Source: Mariniflexile sp044335535
Lineage (GTDB): Bacteria; Bacteroidota; Bacteroidia; Flavobacteriales; Flavobacteriaceae
Assembly: GCF_044335535.1 (NCBI RefSeq)
Contig: NZ_JBIQVZ010000002.1
Location: forward strand, 558,001 to 622,000
Length of the DNA: 64,000 nt
Reading direction: 5' to 3'
The notes under the pieces are model-generated. The model made no database searches and was not told the DNA's origin. It was given only the letters and a program-made list of their open reading frames with translations. Position 1 is the first letter of the stretch. The number at the start of each line of letters is the position of its first letter. A program made the translations under genes and the position numbers. Below are positions 28,601 through 37,167 of this stretch, one piece after another.

Positions 28601-29236
28601 TTACTCAAGTTTTAAGATACCAAATGAGGATGCTATATGAAAATTTGGTGTTTCTGTACTTGGATTAACCCATGTTAACCAAATTGGCTCATAAACCGAT
28701 TTTTCCGATTTATGGTATTTGGCCCTATAAATGCCTGTTTCTATCATATTATCATGTAATAAATTTAATTTCTTTAAAGAAGCCATGCTTATTTTCCCTT
28801 CAATACAAAACCCTTTGGAATTAAAACTGGATCTCACAATCAAATTTTCCTTAGGCCAATTCCAATTAAAATCAAAATTCTTATTTGGGTAAGCCTTGAA
28901 ATCCATTATTCTAGGTGTTGGATCAATTTCTAGACAATAATACGGATCAAGAGATGCATTTGATCGAAAAAACAACTCAACCCTATCAGACCTATTTATA
29001 CTATTAAAACTGTTATCTGCTTTATCTACATATATGTTATCATCCAAAACCTCAAAGCAAAAAAATAAAAAATTACAATCCCATAAGGCTTTAAATTTGG
29101 TTTCTGTATTCTTAATCTCTTCCCAAGGAGAATGAAAATCATTTAAAACATAAGCTTTTTTCCATAAATGACTATCGGCTTTTCCTGTAATAATTAATTG
29201 ATTTAAAGGAATCTTAATTACATTATATGCTTTCAC
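28601..29236 (-). CDS. CBM9-like carbohydrate-binding protein
   Basis: 211 residues without a signal peptide. It resembles the CBM9-like (cellobiose-dehydrogenase-type beta-sandwich) family common in Bacteroidota: WKKAYVLNDFHSPWE near the start, then LWDCNFLFFCFEVLDDNIYV, RSDRVELFFRSN, and a C-terminus of WLTWVNPSTETPNFHIAS. No ATG fits; the GTG at 29236 is the likely start, with an in-frame stop only 45 bases further upstream. Such proteins are often found singly in sugar-use loci and may bind glycans. It closes the minus-strand N-acetylhexosamine operon. Its last about 45 codons exist again as a decayed copy at 36261-36395. Confidence 0.75.
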   Translation of the reverse strand: MKAYNVIKIPLNQLIITGKADSHLWKKAYVLNDFHSPWEEIKNTETKFKALWDCNFLFFCFEVLDDNIYVDKADNSFNSINRSDRVELFFRSNASLDPYYCLEIDPTPRIMDFKAYPNKNFDFNWNWPKENLIVRSSFNSKGFCIEGKISMASLKKLNLLHDNMIETGIYRAKYHKSEKSVYEPIWLTWVNPSTETPNFHIASSFGILKLE

Positions 29237-29445
29237 TTCTATTCTAGAATTAGAATTATACTTAAGAACAATTTTAGGTTATTGAAATATTTTATCAGAT
29301 GCAACAGAACTCCGTTTTAATTGTTTCTACTTTGATTCTTGAATAGTTTTAACACGTTCATAAATATATAATAATATGTTTATCAATATTTTACAGGTTG
29401 ATTTGATTTTCCTTTAATTTTAATTTCAAAATTGACACCTCTGTC

Positions 29446-29625
29446 TTACGTTTTAAAACCGCTAATAGTAAACCATCCGTTAGGGAAATACACTTTCAAT
29501 ATTTCGGATTCATTCATAAGGTACAAATTAAATTCATCTACCACCCAGTTAATAAACATATAGTACGCTTCTACGTTTTTAACTTCCACTTCTTTTACCA
29601 GTTTAAAACTATTTGATTTAGCCAT
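29446..29625 (-). CDS. Small hypothetical protein, 59 aa
   Basis: A short frame from an ATG at 29625 (MAKSNSFKLVKEVEVKNVEA) ending GWFTISGFKT. The frame is also open to a GTG at 29664, which would overlap the end of the NagB gene. It sits 26 bp after the NagB-PIG-L stop. The amino-acid make-up is protein-like (alternating hydrophobic and charged), but no family is recognised. It could be a real small gene of the operon or the tail of a lost larger gene. Confidence 0.4.
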   Translation of the reverse strand: MAKSNSFKLVKEVEVKNVEAYYMFINWVVDEFNLYLMNESEILKVYFPNGWFTISGFKT

Positions 29626-29651
29626 GGAAATTTCTTTGCCATTTATATTAC

Positions 29652-31580
29652 CTAATACTTCCACCTTACAAAAGCTTCCATGGCTGCATAACGGGACAAA
29701 CCCAATTGATCGTACAAATCTGCCGTTTCTTTATTCCTGTCCTCAGCACGTTGCCAGAACTCCCGACTGTCCGCTCCTTGAAATACCACACCATCTTTTT
29801 GAGATTGGTGCTTGAATATCCCCTTGCGCTTTTCCAGTACCTGGTCAGGACCCATAGGCACTGCCATCTCGATCTCGTCAATGCCCCATTCCTGCCATGC
29901 GCCCCTATAAAGCCAAAGCCAGCAGTCGTTCATGAACTTTTTGGGTTTTAACCGCTTTACCGCTTCAAAGATAGCGTCCAAACAAACCTTGTGGGTACCA
30001 TGTGGGTCTTGTAAATCACCTGCTGCATATATCTGATGGGGCTTGATTTTCTCAATAAGGTCCATGGTTATCCGGATATCTTCTTCTCCCAATGGTCTCT
30101 TTTCTATGGTGCCAGTTTCATAAAACGGCAACTCCATAAAATGAATTTGATCGTCTGGAACACCTATATAATGACAGGTTGATTCTGCCTCTCCCTTTCT
30201 GATCAATCCTTTGATGTACCTAACTTCCGGAATATCGATTTCGCTGGACTTTTTATTCCTTAGGAATTCCATGGCCTTTTTATAGATGCCCATTGCCTCC
30301 TTGTTCTCTATATCGAACTTTTCATTGTAATCGCACACAAAGCTTGCGAACCGCAGTGCCTCATCATCTGCCACTGCTATGTTCCCCGAGGTCTGGTAGC
30401 CAACATGCACCTCATGACCTTGCTCTTGAAGTCTTTTAAAAGTGCCCCCCATACTGATGATATCATCATCTGGATGCGGACTGAAAATAAGCACGCGCTT
30501 ACTGGCCGGCTCTGCCCGTTCTGGCCGTTTGCTGTCATCGGCATTGGGCTTGCCTCCCGGCCATCCTGTTATGGTGTTTTGTAGCTTGTTGAATATCTTT
30601 ATGTTGATATCATAGGCAGGCCCTGAATCCGCCAACAGATCGCTCATCCCGTTTTCTATATAGTCGGCATCGGTCAGCATCAAGATAGGCTTGTTTAAGT
30701 GCAAAGCTAGACCCAACACGGCTTTTCTGATAAGCTTGTCGGTCCACTCTATCTTTTCGACCAACCAAGGACTATTGACCCTGGTCAATTTTGCTGCCGC
30801 TGCTTGATCCAGAACGAATGTGGCATTATTGTGCTCTTGCAGATAAGAGGCCGGGACCTGACTGGTTACCGTTCCTTCAACAGAAGCTTTTATAATGTTT
30901 GATTTGCCTTCTCCCCAGGCCAACAGTATGACCCGCTTGGCCTCCATGATTTTTTTGATCCCTAGCGTAATGGCCGTCCTGGGCGTGTTGTGCAATCCTG
31001 AAAAGTCATGGCTCGCTGCCACTCTTGTGATATGGTCCAAGGCCACCAACCTGGTCTTTGAGTTTTGCAAAGATCCCGATTCGTTAAAACCAATATGGCC
31101 ATTTCCCCCAATCCCAAGTATTTGCAAATCAATCCCCCCTAATGCCTCTATTTTTGCTTCATACATATTACAATAATCTGCAATAGCTTCTTTGGTTAAA
31201 GTACCATCTGGGATATGATAGTTCTCTGGCAAGATATCTACATGATTAAACAGTTGCTCCTTCATAAACCGTACATAGCTGTTTATGGAATCTGGCTCCA
31301 TTGGATAATACTCATCCAAATTGAACGACACCACATTTTTAAAGCTCAGGCCTTCTTCTTTATGCAGCCTTACTAATTCAGCATATAATCCTTTTGGAGA
31401 TGACCCCGTTGCCAATCCCAATATACAGGGTTGTTTTTGGGCTTGTTTTACCCATATTAAATCTGCTATTTCCTTGGCTACTGATTTTGATGCTAAAGCT
31501 GAGTTCTCAAAAACGACTGTTCCAATGTTTTCAAACCGTTTTTCAAATCCTGTGGCCTTATCTATAGTGCTCTTTAACAT
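29652..31580 (-). CDS. nagB: Glucosamine-6-phosphate deaminase fused to PIG-L deacetylase domain
   Basis: A 642-residue fusion. Residues about 20-270 are NagB: the phosphate loop ATGSSP (57-62), FNLDEYYP with the catalytic Asp near 89, and GNGHIGFNE with the ring-opening His162. A linker precedes a PIG-L/LmbE domain at about 360-600 with the metal motif SPHPDDD (His370, Asp372/373) and DPHGTH (His527, His530). NagB converts glucosamine-6-P to fructose-6-P and ammonia. PIG-L enzymes deacetylate N-acetylglucosamine-containing substrates. The fusion is seen in other Bacteroidota. No NagA is present in this window, so the PIG-L half may supply the deacetylation (inference). It is 41 bp after the permease gene. 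Confidence 0.92.
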   Translation of the reverse strand: MLKSTIDKATGFEKRFENIGTVVFENSALASKSVAKEIADLIWVKQAQKQPCILGLATGSSPKGLYAELVRLHKEEGLSFKNVVSFNLDEYYPMEPDSINSYVRFMKEQLFNHVDILPENYHIPDGTLTKEAIADYCNMYEAKIEALGGIDLQILGIGGNGHIGFNESGSLQNSKTRLVALDHITRVAASHDFSGLHNTPRTAITLGIKKIMEAKRVILLAWGEGKSNIIKASVEGTVTSQVPASYLQEHNNATFVLDQAAAAKLTRVNSPWLVEKIEWTDKLIRKAVLGLALHLNKPILMLTDADYIENGMSDLLADSGPAYDINIKIFNKLQNTITGWPGGKPNADDSKRPERAEPASKRVLIFSPHPDDDIISMGGTFKRLQEQGHEVHVGYQTSGNIAVADDEALRFASFVCDYNEKFDIENKEAMGIYKKAMEFLRNKKSSEIDIPEVRYIKGLIRKGEAESTCHYIGVPDDQIHFMELPFYETGTIEKRPLGEEDIRITMDLIEKIKPHQIYAAGDLQDPHGTHKVCLDAIFEAVKRLKPKKFMNDCWLWLYRGAWQEWGIDEIEMAVPMGPDQVLEKRKGIFKHQSQKDGVVFQGADSREFWQRAEDRNKETADLYDQLGLSRYAAMEAFVRWKY

Positions 31581-31621
31581 TGTTCTTGATTTATTTTTTA
31601 CCGATTAAATTTTAATTCTCT

Positions 31622-32935
31622 TTATTTAGTTTTGGTCCAACTTTTGTACTTATGTCCCTTTAATGCAAAAAACAGGATGATTACATAACAGGGAATCAAA
31701 ATCCAATAACTGTGTGTTGCAGCACTTGATAAAGCTTCTGCCTTATCAATACCGTTTGCTATAAGCTCATGTTTGCCCGCATCTACCATTCTTCCATACA
31801 GTGGTGGAATGATGGCCCCTCCCGATATGGCCATTATCAATAATGCAGAGGCCGTTTTTGTAAACTTGCCCAAGCCTTTCAATGTCAATGGCCAAACTGC
31901 TGGCCAGACCAAGGCATTTGCTATTCCTAAGGTTGCTACAAACAACACAGAAGCAATTCCTGTAGTTGATAGAACGCAAATACTGAAAATAATGCCTAAC
32001 GTTGCGCTGATCTTTAATGCCGTTCCTTGTTTCAGGTACTTAGGGATCAAGATAACCCCAGAGGCATATGTTATGACCATGGCCAAAAGCGTTAAGGTGG
32101 TAAAGAACTTGGCATCCGCCGCTGAAAACCCAAGGGAAATCCCATAAGCTATAATAGTATCACCAGCTATCACTTCTGCCCCTACATAAACAAACAACGT
32201 CAATACTCCCAACCATAAATGTGGGAACTGGAAAATGCTGGTTTTATTTGTTCCTCCTCCTATTGTTTCTTTTGTTTCTGTAGCTTCCACATGTGGTAAT
32301 GGTGCTTTTCTGATCAGCATTCCAAGTATGAACAGCACCAATGCCATGATCAAATAGGGCATAAAAACACTGTCCGCCATCTTGTCCAACAGGATACCTT
32401 TTTCTTCAACAGAGGCACTTCCGAGTTTCTCTTTTACTTCATCGATTCCCGATAACAACAAGACTCCAAAGATCAACGACCCAAGGGCGCCAGCTGTTTT
32501 ATTGGCGATTCCCATAATGGCAATACGCTTTGCACCACTTTCTATGGGGCCTAATATGGTTATATAGGGGTTTGCGGCTGTTTGCAACAAGGTCATCCCT
32601 ATACCTTGGATAAAAATACCGGTTAAAAACACCCAGTATGTTCTTGCTTCTGCTGCCGGTATAAAAACAAGTGCGCCCAATCCCATGATGATCAACCCTA
32701 AGGACATCCCTTTCCTGTAACCTATTTTATTTAAAATATAAGAGGCCGGTAACGCCATGACCACAAAGGAAATGTAAGATGCCGAAGCTACAAAATAAGA
32801 CTGTGCATCGGTCAGTTCATTGATTGTCTTCATAAAGGGTATGAGCGCTCCATTGATCCATGTCACAAATCCAAATATGAAAAACAAACCGGCAATGATA
32901 ATTATGGGGACTAAATTATTTTTTGTTTTGGCCAT
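31622..32935 (-). CDS. MFS sugar permease (FucP/NagP type)
   Basis: A 437-residue membrane protein with 12 predicted helices and the FucP-family phrases FIFGFVTWINGALIPF (helix 1), TAANPYITILGP (helix 4/5) and the central loop before GVLTLFVYVGAEV. FucP-type porters import fucose, glucose/galactose or N-acetylglucosamine with protons. Position between NagB and an N-acetylhexosamine-type kinase makes an N-acetylhexosamine (NagP-like) porter the best guess. Start ATG at 32935. It is separated by 40 bp from the kinase and 41 bp from nagB, consistent with one transcript. This cluster is visibly less AT-rich than its flanks. Confidence 0.88.
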   Translation of the reverse strand: MAKTKNNLVPIIIIAGLFFIFGFVTWINGALIPFMKTINELTDAQSYFVASASYISFVVMALPASYILNKIGYRKGMSLGLIIMGLGALVFIPAAEARTYWVFLTGIFIQGIGMTLLQTAANPYITILGPIESGAKRIAIMGIANKTAGALGSLIFGVLLLSGIDEVKEKLGSASVEEKGILLDKMADSVFMPYLIMALVLFILGMLIRKAPLPHVEATETKETIGGGTNKTSIFQFPHLWLGVLTLFVYVGAEVIAGDTIIAYGISLGFSAADAKFFTTLTLLAMVITYASGVILIPKYLKQGTALKISATLGIIFSICVLSTTGIASVLFVATLGIANALVWPAVWPLTLKGLGKFTKTASALLIMAISGGAIIPPLYGRMVDAGKHELIANGIDKAEALSSAATHSYWILIPCYVIILFFALKGHKYKSWTKTK

Positions 32936-32975
32936 GGTCTCTGATTTTAAACTGTATCTAACTGATTAATAACTG

Positions 32976-34052
32976 TTATATATTCTGTAATTCTTGATAC
33001 TTTTTGGAAAAACATTCAATCAACTTGAACTGATTCTTAGCTCGGTCCAAATTATGCTCAGGGTATTTAGTTTTGTAATAGACATCATTATTTAAATAGT
33101 CCGTTAAAAAACGTAAGGCCATTATGAATATCATGGTTTTAGCACCCAGTGACAAATACTTTAATTCTAAGGGAGACAATGATGATTCCATTTTTTCAAG
33201 AAATCCTTTTGTATATGCCTTATAGTATTCAACATTGAACTCTACTAAGTCCAAATTTGTTTCATCTTCTGCAGCTGTGCTGCAAATGGTTCTAATTGCG
33301 TCACCAAAATCATAGTGTACAATTCCTGGCATAACCGTATCTGTATCAATGACACACAGACCTTTATTCTCTTTAGTAAATAATGCATTCGATATTTTTG
33401 TGTCGTTATGGGTTACACGCAACTTAATGTCTCCAGCCTCTTTTAGATTTTGAATAATATGCATCTCTTCCTTCAAATCCATCACTCGGTCTATACAGGA
33501 TTTCGCTTTATAAAGGCGCTCTTTGGAAACTGATTGTATGGCAGATTGAAATTGTGAATACCTAAAAGACATGTCATGAAATCTTGGTATGACTTCTATT
33601 AATTTTGATGTATCAAAATCACTTGTCATGTTTAGGAAATCTCCAAATAACTTTCCAGCTTCGTAAGCGATCTCTATATCATTAACTGTTTCAAAAGTTA
33701 AACTATCATCAATGAAATACATTAAGTTCCAATAATTCCCTGAATTATCTTGGTAATATGGCGCGCGCTCTTTTGTTTTTACAAAAACCAATACGCGACG
33801 ATATAGTTTCTTTTTTGGAAGATCTTTTAATTTTTCCTGAATATGATCGCTTACTGCTACTTTATTTTCGATTAGACCCGTAACATCTTTAAAAACACCC
33901 TGGTTTATACGCTGCAAAACAAAATAGGGTTTCTTCTTGGTCTTTATTAAATAGGTATCGTTAATATGTCCTGAGACCAATTCTTGATAAGATTCAAACT
34001 CACCTTTATGGGTAAATTGATTGAAAATTAAATTTATCTGTTCCGCTTTCAT
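32976..34052 (-). CDS. APH-fold sugar kinase (N-acetylhexosamine 1-kinase-like)
   Basis: A 358-residue aminoglycoside-phosphotransferase-fold kinase. It has the Brenner motif HNDTKISN near residue 211 (catalytic Asp), the metal-binding IDTDTVMPG, and DFGDAIR. The N-lobe has QRINQGVFKD. Bacterial homologues phosphorylate N-acetylhexosamines at C1. Its neighbour is a sugar-1-phosphate nucleotidyltransferase with a single base between the two genes, so the pair probably turns a free amino sugar into an NDP-sugar. No signal peptide, so cytoplasmic. The exact sugar is inferred. Confidence 0.8.
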   Translation of the reverse strand: MKAEQINLIFNQFTHKGEFESYQELVSGHINDTYLIKTKKKPYFVLQRINQGVFKDVTGLIENKVAVSDHIQEKLKDLPKKKLYRRVLVFVKTKERAPYYQDNSGNYWNLMYFIDDSLTFETVNDIEIAYEAGKLFGDFLNMTSDFDTSKLIEVIPRFHDMSFRYSQFQSAIQSVSKERLYKAKSCIDRVMDLKEEMHIIQNLKEAGDIKLRVTHNDTKISNALFTKENKGLCVIDTDTVMPGIVHYDFGDAIRTICSTAAEDETNLDLVEFNVEYYKAYTKGFLEKMESSLSPLELKYLSLGAKTMIFIMALRFLTDYLNNDVYYKTKYPEHNLDRAKNQFKLIECFSKKYQELQNI

Positions 34053-34053
34053 A

Positions 34054-34956
34054 CTACCAAAGTTTTTTTGGATACACTCCTTTATCTTTCAATTGTTCTA
34101 TCGCTTTCTGAACAATGTCTTTATCTTCTTTATAAGTGACCCCAAACCATTTCGCATCAGATCTTAAGACTTTTACACTGGCCTTTCCGGATTTTAATAT
34201 TTCGTTGACTATTGATGGCAAATAAAATTCCGCTTTCAAGTTTTCCTTATTTGATTCTAAAAATTCTTCGAATAATTTGCCTCCAAACTCAAAGCTCTTC
34301 GGGGTAAATCCCCAAAAATTCATTGAAACTATGGTGTTTCCATCTATAGGGATAAACTCACCTTCATCATCTTTTCGCATCAATATACCATTGATTCTTT
34401 CAATATGTGTTCTCTCTGTAACGTCTATTAAATAGCCATTTTTATCAACGCTACATTCCCCTCTCGAAACAAAACCATGATCTGAAACTGTGTTTTTTAA
34501 TGAGTAAGCCATTGTGCTAAAATTATACGACCCTTTATCGGTTCTCATTAAATTCTTAGCCATGGTTACAAAAGCTTCCTGCCCATAAAAATCATCTGCA
34601 TTTATAATGGCGAAATTCTCTTTTACAACATCTTTTGCCATTAAGAGCGCATGCCCTGTGCCCCAAGGTTTTGTTCGTTCAGGGTTTATATACTTATCAG
34701 GAACATTTTCCAACTCTTGAAACACATATGCAACCTCTGCCTTGCCTTTCAGTTTTTTGTTAAAAATGGCTTTAAACTCTTTTTCAAAACTTTTCCTTAT
34801 GATAAACACAAACTTCCCAAACCCTGAACGAAGCGCATCATACAATGAAAAATCTATTATTGTATCGCCTTCTGGAGTAAAAGAATCGATCTGTTTTAAT
34901 CCGCCATATCGGCTACCCATTCCTGCTGCTAAAATTACTAATGTGGGTTTATTCAT
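34054..34956 (-). CDS. Sugar-1-phosphate nucleotidyltransferase
   Basis: A 300-residue cytoplasmic enzyme with the nucleotide-binding signature LAAGMGSRYGGLKQ (residues 9-22) and the metal/sugar motif INADDFYGQEAF near 117, typical of NDP-sugar pyrophosphorylases. It is the first gene of the minus-strand N-acetylhexosamine operon, divergent from the LacI-type regulator. Coupled with the next gene, a putative sugar 1-kinase, it would make UDP-N-acetylhexosamine for cell-wall or glycan synthesis, or allow salvage of the sugar. Nucleotide and sugar specificity are not decidable from sequence. Confidence 0.85.
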   Translation of the reverse strand: MNKPTLVILAAGMGSRYGGLKQIDSFTPEGDTIIDFSLYDALRSGFGKFVFIIRKSFEKEFKAIFNKKLKGKAEVAYVFQELENVPDKYINPERTKPWGTGHALLMAKDVVKENFAIINADDFYGQEAFVTMAKNLMRTDKGSYNFSTMAYSLKNTVSDHGFVSRGECSVDKNGYLIDVTERTHIERINGILMRKDDEGEFIPIDGNTIVSMNFWGFTPKSFEFGGKLFEEFLESNKENLKAEFYLPSIVNEILKSGKASVKVLRSDAKWFGVTYKEDKDIVQKAIEQLKDKGVYPKKLW

Positions 34957-34989
34957 TTTAAATGTTATAATAGTTAAAAATCAATTTAA

Positions 34990-35017
34990 AAAAAAGCTAT
35001 CGCAAAAAAGCTTTTTT
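34990..35017 (-). promoter_or_regulatory. Leader hairpin of the N-acetylhexosamine operon
   Basis: AAAAAAGCT (34990-34998) pairs perfectly with AGCTTTTTT (35009-35017). On the minus strand it is followed by a T-run (TTTTTTTT across the arm), so it looks like a weak attenuator 34 bp before the nucleotidyltransferase start. The AT-rich stem makes this uncertain. Confidence 0.3.
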
Positions 35018-35134
35018 AAAATCAAAAATCACCATAATTTACTGTAGTACAATTATTTAAAATAAATTAAATTTTTTATTTATGTGGCGAATGTATGTAA
35101 TATTTATTAAAAAAAAAAGAAAATACATAAATAA

Positions 35135-35148
35135 TGTGTTCGAACACA
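35135..35148. promoter_or_regulatory. Operator palindrome TGTGTTCGAACACA, copy 1
   Basis: A perfect 14-bp palindrome with a central CG, the form expected for a LacI-family dimer. It lies in the divergent gap between the nucleotidyltransferase operon and the LacI-type regulator, 23 bp centre-to-centre from an identical second copy. Confidence 0.8.
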
Positions 35149-35157
35149 CTATTAATT

Positions 35158-35171
35158 TGTGTTCGAACACA
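35158..35171. promoter_or_regulatory. Operator palindrome TGTGTTCGAACACA, copy 2
   Basis: Identical to copy 1. It abuts a possible regulator promoter: TTTC at 35177-35180, 20 bp, then TATATTTG at 35201-35208. Two sites about two helical turns apart suggest cooperative binding and autoregulation by the adjacent LacI-type protein. Confidence 0.8.
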
Positions 35172-35211
35172 TTTTATTTCAGATGAGTCGCGCTTTTTTA
35201 TATATTTGTTT

Positions 35212-36255
35212 ATGCTAAAAAAATATACTATTCGAGACATAGCGGAATTGGCTGGGGTCTCCAAAGGCACTGTGGATCGTGTTCTGCATAACAGAGGCAA
35301 AGTTTCAGAAATTGCCTTAATGAAAGTGAATGCAGTTCTTGATGAGATTGACTTTAAGCCAAACCCTATTGCCAAAAACTTAAAAAGCAATAAAGTTTAC
35401 CATATTTGTGTTTTGTTACCTGACCAAGAGCAAGATCCATATTGGAATCCTTGTATTACAGGCATTAATGATGTTGAAAATGAATTGGATGCCTTTGGAG
35501 TAAGTATTGAAACCTTCTTTTTCAACCCTGTAAATACGAAGTCTTTTTTAGATGCAAATGCTTTAATACAGAGCAAATCTCCAGATGCAGTTCTTTTAGT
35601 TCCATTGTTTTTGAAAGAAGCTTTGATTGTACTGGAAGGTTACAACAAATTAGGCATTACAGTTTCAACATTTAACAACAAAATCGATTCTCAGTTCATC
35701 AAAAGTTTTATTGGACAAGACTTATTCCAAAGTGGGCGGGTTGCAGCCAAGCTAATGCATAGCATTATGCAAAAAGGCAATATAGCGGTGGTACACATTG
35801 ATGAGAAATACAAAAACGCTATACACATGCAACAGAAGGAAAATGGGTTTAGACGTTTTTTTAAAGAAACACAAGGCTTCACAGGTGACATAATCTCATG
35901 TAAAATAAAGCATCCAAATTTTGAAAGCTCGCTAATTAAATTTTTAGAAGAGAACAAGAACATAGCCGGAATTTTTGTTACAACTTCTAAGATTCATCAG
36001 GTTGCCAAAGTAATCCAAGAGTTAAATCTTCCCCATTTAACCCTTATTGGGTATGATCTATTAAATGAAAATGTAGATTATTTAAAAAGTGGGGTTATAG
36101 ATTTTTTAATTCATCAAAATCCTAAGCAACAGGCTTATATTGGTCTAAAACATTTAGTGGAACATTTTCTTTTTGAAAAAAACATACCAGATCAAATACT
36201 TTTACCAATAGATATTATAAATTCAGAAAACGTGAAACTATTCATGAGGAATTAA
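35212..36255 (+). CDS. LacI-family transcriptional regulator
   Basis: About 347 residues. The N-terminal LacI helix-turn-helix (YTIRDIAELAGVSKGTVDRV) is followed by the hinge PNPIAKNLKSNK and a periplasmic-binding-protein-like sensor domain (Peripla_BP_4 type) ending with a ligand-binding tail (DFLIHQNPKQQAYIGLKHL). The frame is open to 35134, but the ATG at 35212 fits the HTH start. The longer form would also run through the operators. It is divergent from the N-acetylhexosamine operon, with twin palindromes between. The inducer is probably an amino sugar or its phosphate (inference). Confidence 0.92.
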   Translation: MLKKYTIRDIAELAGVSKGTVDRVLHNRGKVSEIALMKVNAVLDEIDFKPNPIAKNLKSNKVYHICVLLPDQEQDPYWNPCITGINDVENELDAFGVSIETFFFNPVNTKSFLDANALIQSKSPDAVLLVPLFLKEALIVLEGYNKLGITVSTFNNKIDSQFIKSFIGQDLFQSGRVAAKLMHSIMQKGNIAVVHIDEKYKNAIHMQQKENGFRRFFKETQGFTGDIISCKIKHPNFESSLIKFLEENKNIAGIFVTTSKIHQVAKVIQELNLPHLTLIGYDLLNENVDYLKSGVIDFLIHQNPKQQAYIGLKHLVEHFLFEKNIPDQILLPIDIINSENVKLFMRN

Positions 36256-36260
36256 CGGTT

Positions 36261-36395
36261 CTTTAATTTTAATATCCCAAATGAAGATGCTATATGGAAA
36301 TTTGGGTCTTAAGTATTTTGGTTTACCCAGGTTATCCAGAATAACTAGTAACTTCCATTGTACTGTTTATTATATTTAGCACGGTAAATTCCTTT
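36261..36395 (-). pseudogene. Decayed 3' fragment of the CBM9-like gene
   Basis: Read on the minus strand in one frame, it gives GIYRAKYNKQYNGSY, stop, LFWITWVNQNT, stop, DPNFHIASSFGILKLK. It matches the last about 45 codons of the intact CBM9-like gene at 28601-29236 (GIYRAKYHK, WLTWVNPSTETPNFHIAS, SFGILKLE). The two in-frame stops are at 36345-36347 and 36309-36311. It lies just after the LacI-type gene and in the same orientation as the intact copy. The module between 29.4 and 36.25 kb is therefore flanked by direct copies of this 3' end. Confidence 0.85.
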
Positions 36396-36532
36396 TGTGT
36401 TTTTTGAAGTATTCTAATAAGTTTGTACTATCTCCTCTTTTATGGACGTATTGTGTTATTTTACCATTCTTAATATTTAATTGCAAAAAACGGCAAGATA
36501 ATACCACCCTCGGCGGAAAAAAGTGAGCATGG
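36396..36532. other. Degenerate intergenic sequence
   Basis: Between two broken genes. On the minus strand a short open stretch (about 36376-36506) encodes a protein-like segment containing LNIKNGKITQYVHKRGDS and NLLEYFKKHKR, without a start codon. I do not recognise it; it may be another gene remnant. Confidence 0.3.
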
Positions 36533-37034
36533 TTAAATTATCAATAACTCATTGTATTGTATTAGTTTAAAGCCGTAAATGATATGGTTCAAATTATCCG
36601 CTTTTAATGGTCCCCATGCAAATAAAATATTTGGCATTAGGTGTTTTATTGGTTGGCAATCAGTATTTGAATCTTCATCTGGAGTTTGAAGATAATTTTT
36701 TTCTGGAAAGTCTCCATTCAAATAATCAATGTATTCGTCATAACTGCTAATTTTGTTAACGAAAGGAATGTAATAAGAACTTGGTTTATTTCTGTCTTTT
36801 AATTCTTTTGATGAAAGTTTAGCCCCCTTAGGATGTCCAGCAAAATAATGACCTGCGTCAGCATGACAATCAAAACATAAAGCAATTGCATTTTCAAAAG
36901 TGTCTTTTCCTCCCTGCATTTTAGGAGTAATATGATGAACTTCAATGTTTAGACCTTTTGGTTTATGGCAGACACAACAATGTCTTGCAGATTTAACAAA
37001 AATCTCATCTTTAATTTTTTGCGGGAAAACTCAT
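36533..37034 (-). pseudogene. HNH endonuclease with frameshifted N-terminus
   Basis: The minus-strand frame reads PQKIKDEIFVKSARHCCVCH, KPKGLNIEVHHITPKMQGG, then ALCFDCHADAGHYFAGHPKG. This is the HNH nuclease pattern, with CxxC (twice) and the HH catalytic pair. This frame has no start: it meets TGA at 37031-37033. An ATG at 37034 in the other frame would join it if one T were removed from the TTTT run (37026-37029 on this strand reads AAAA), giving MSFPQKIKDE. The only in-frame Met (36919) lies after the catalytic HH, so a protein starting there would be inactive. It is either a pseudogene or a sequencing error. Confidence 0.75.
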
Positions 37035-37167
37035 TTATTTGCAGTGTAAAAGTTGTCTGAGGGGTAAAATGGCATATAACGTGTTTTAAATGCCGTTTTT
37101 TTTATCAAATCAGGGTGTTGTATTAATATTCCATTATTTTCACCGAAACTATAGCAGTTCGTTGCTT

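Noticed and set aside
35076..35390. Minus-strand frame of 104 codons across the operators and regulator start
   Set aside because: It runs through the palindromic operators and is antisense to the HTH of the LacI-type gene; not protein-like.
36376..36506. Minus-strand open stretch with protein-like sequence
   Set aside because: No start codon and no recognised family; noted only as possible debris.
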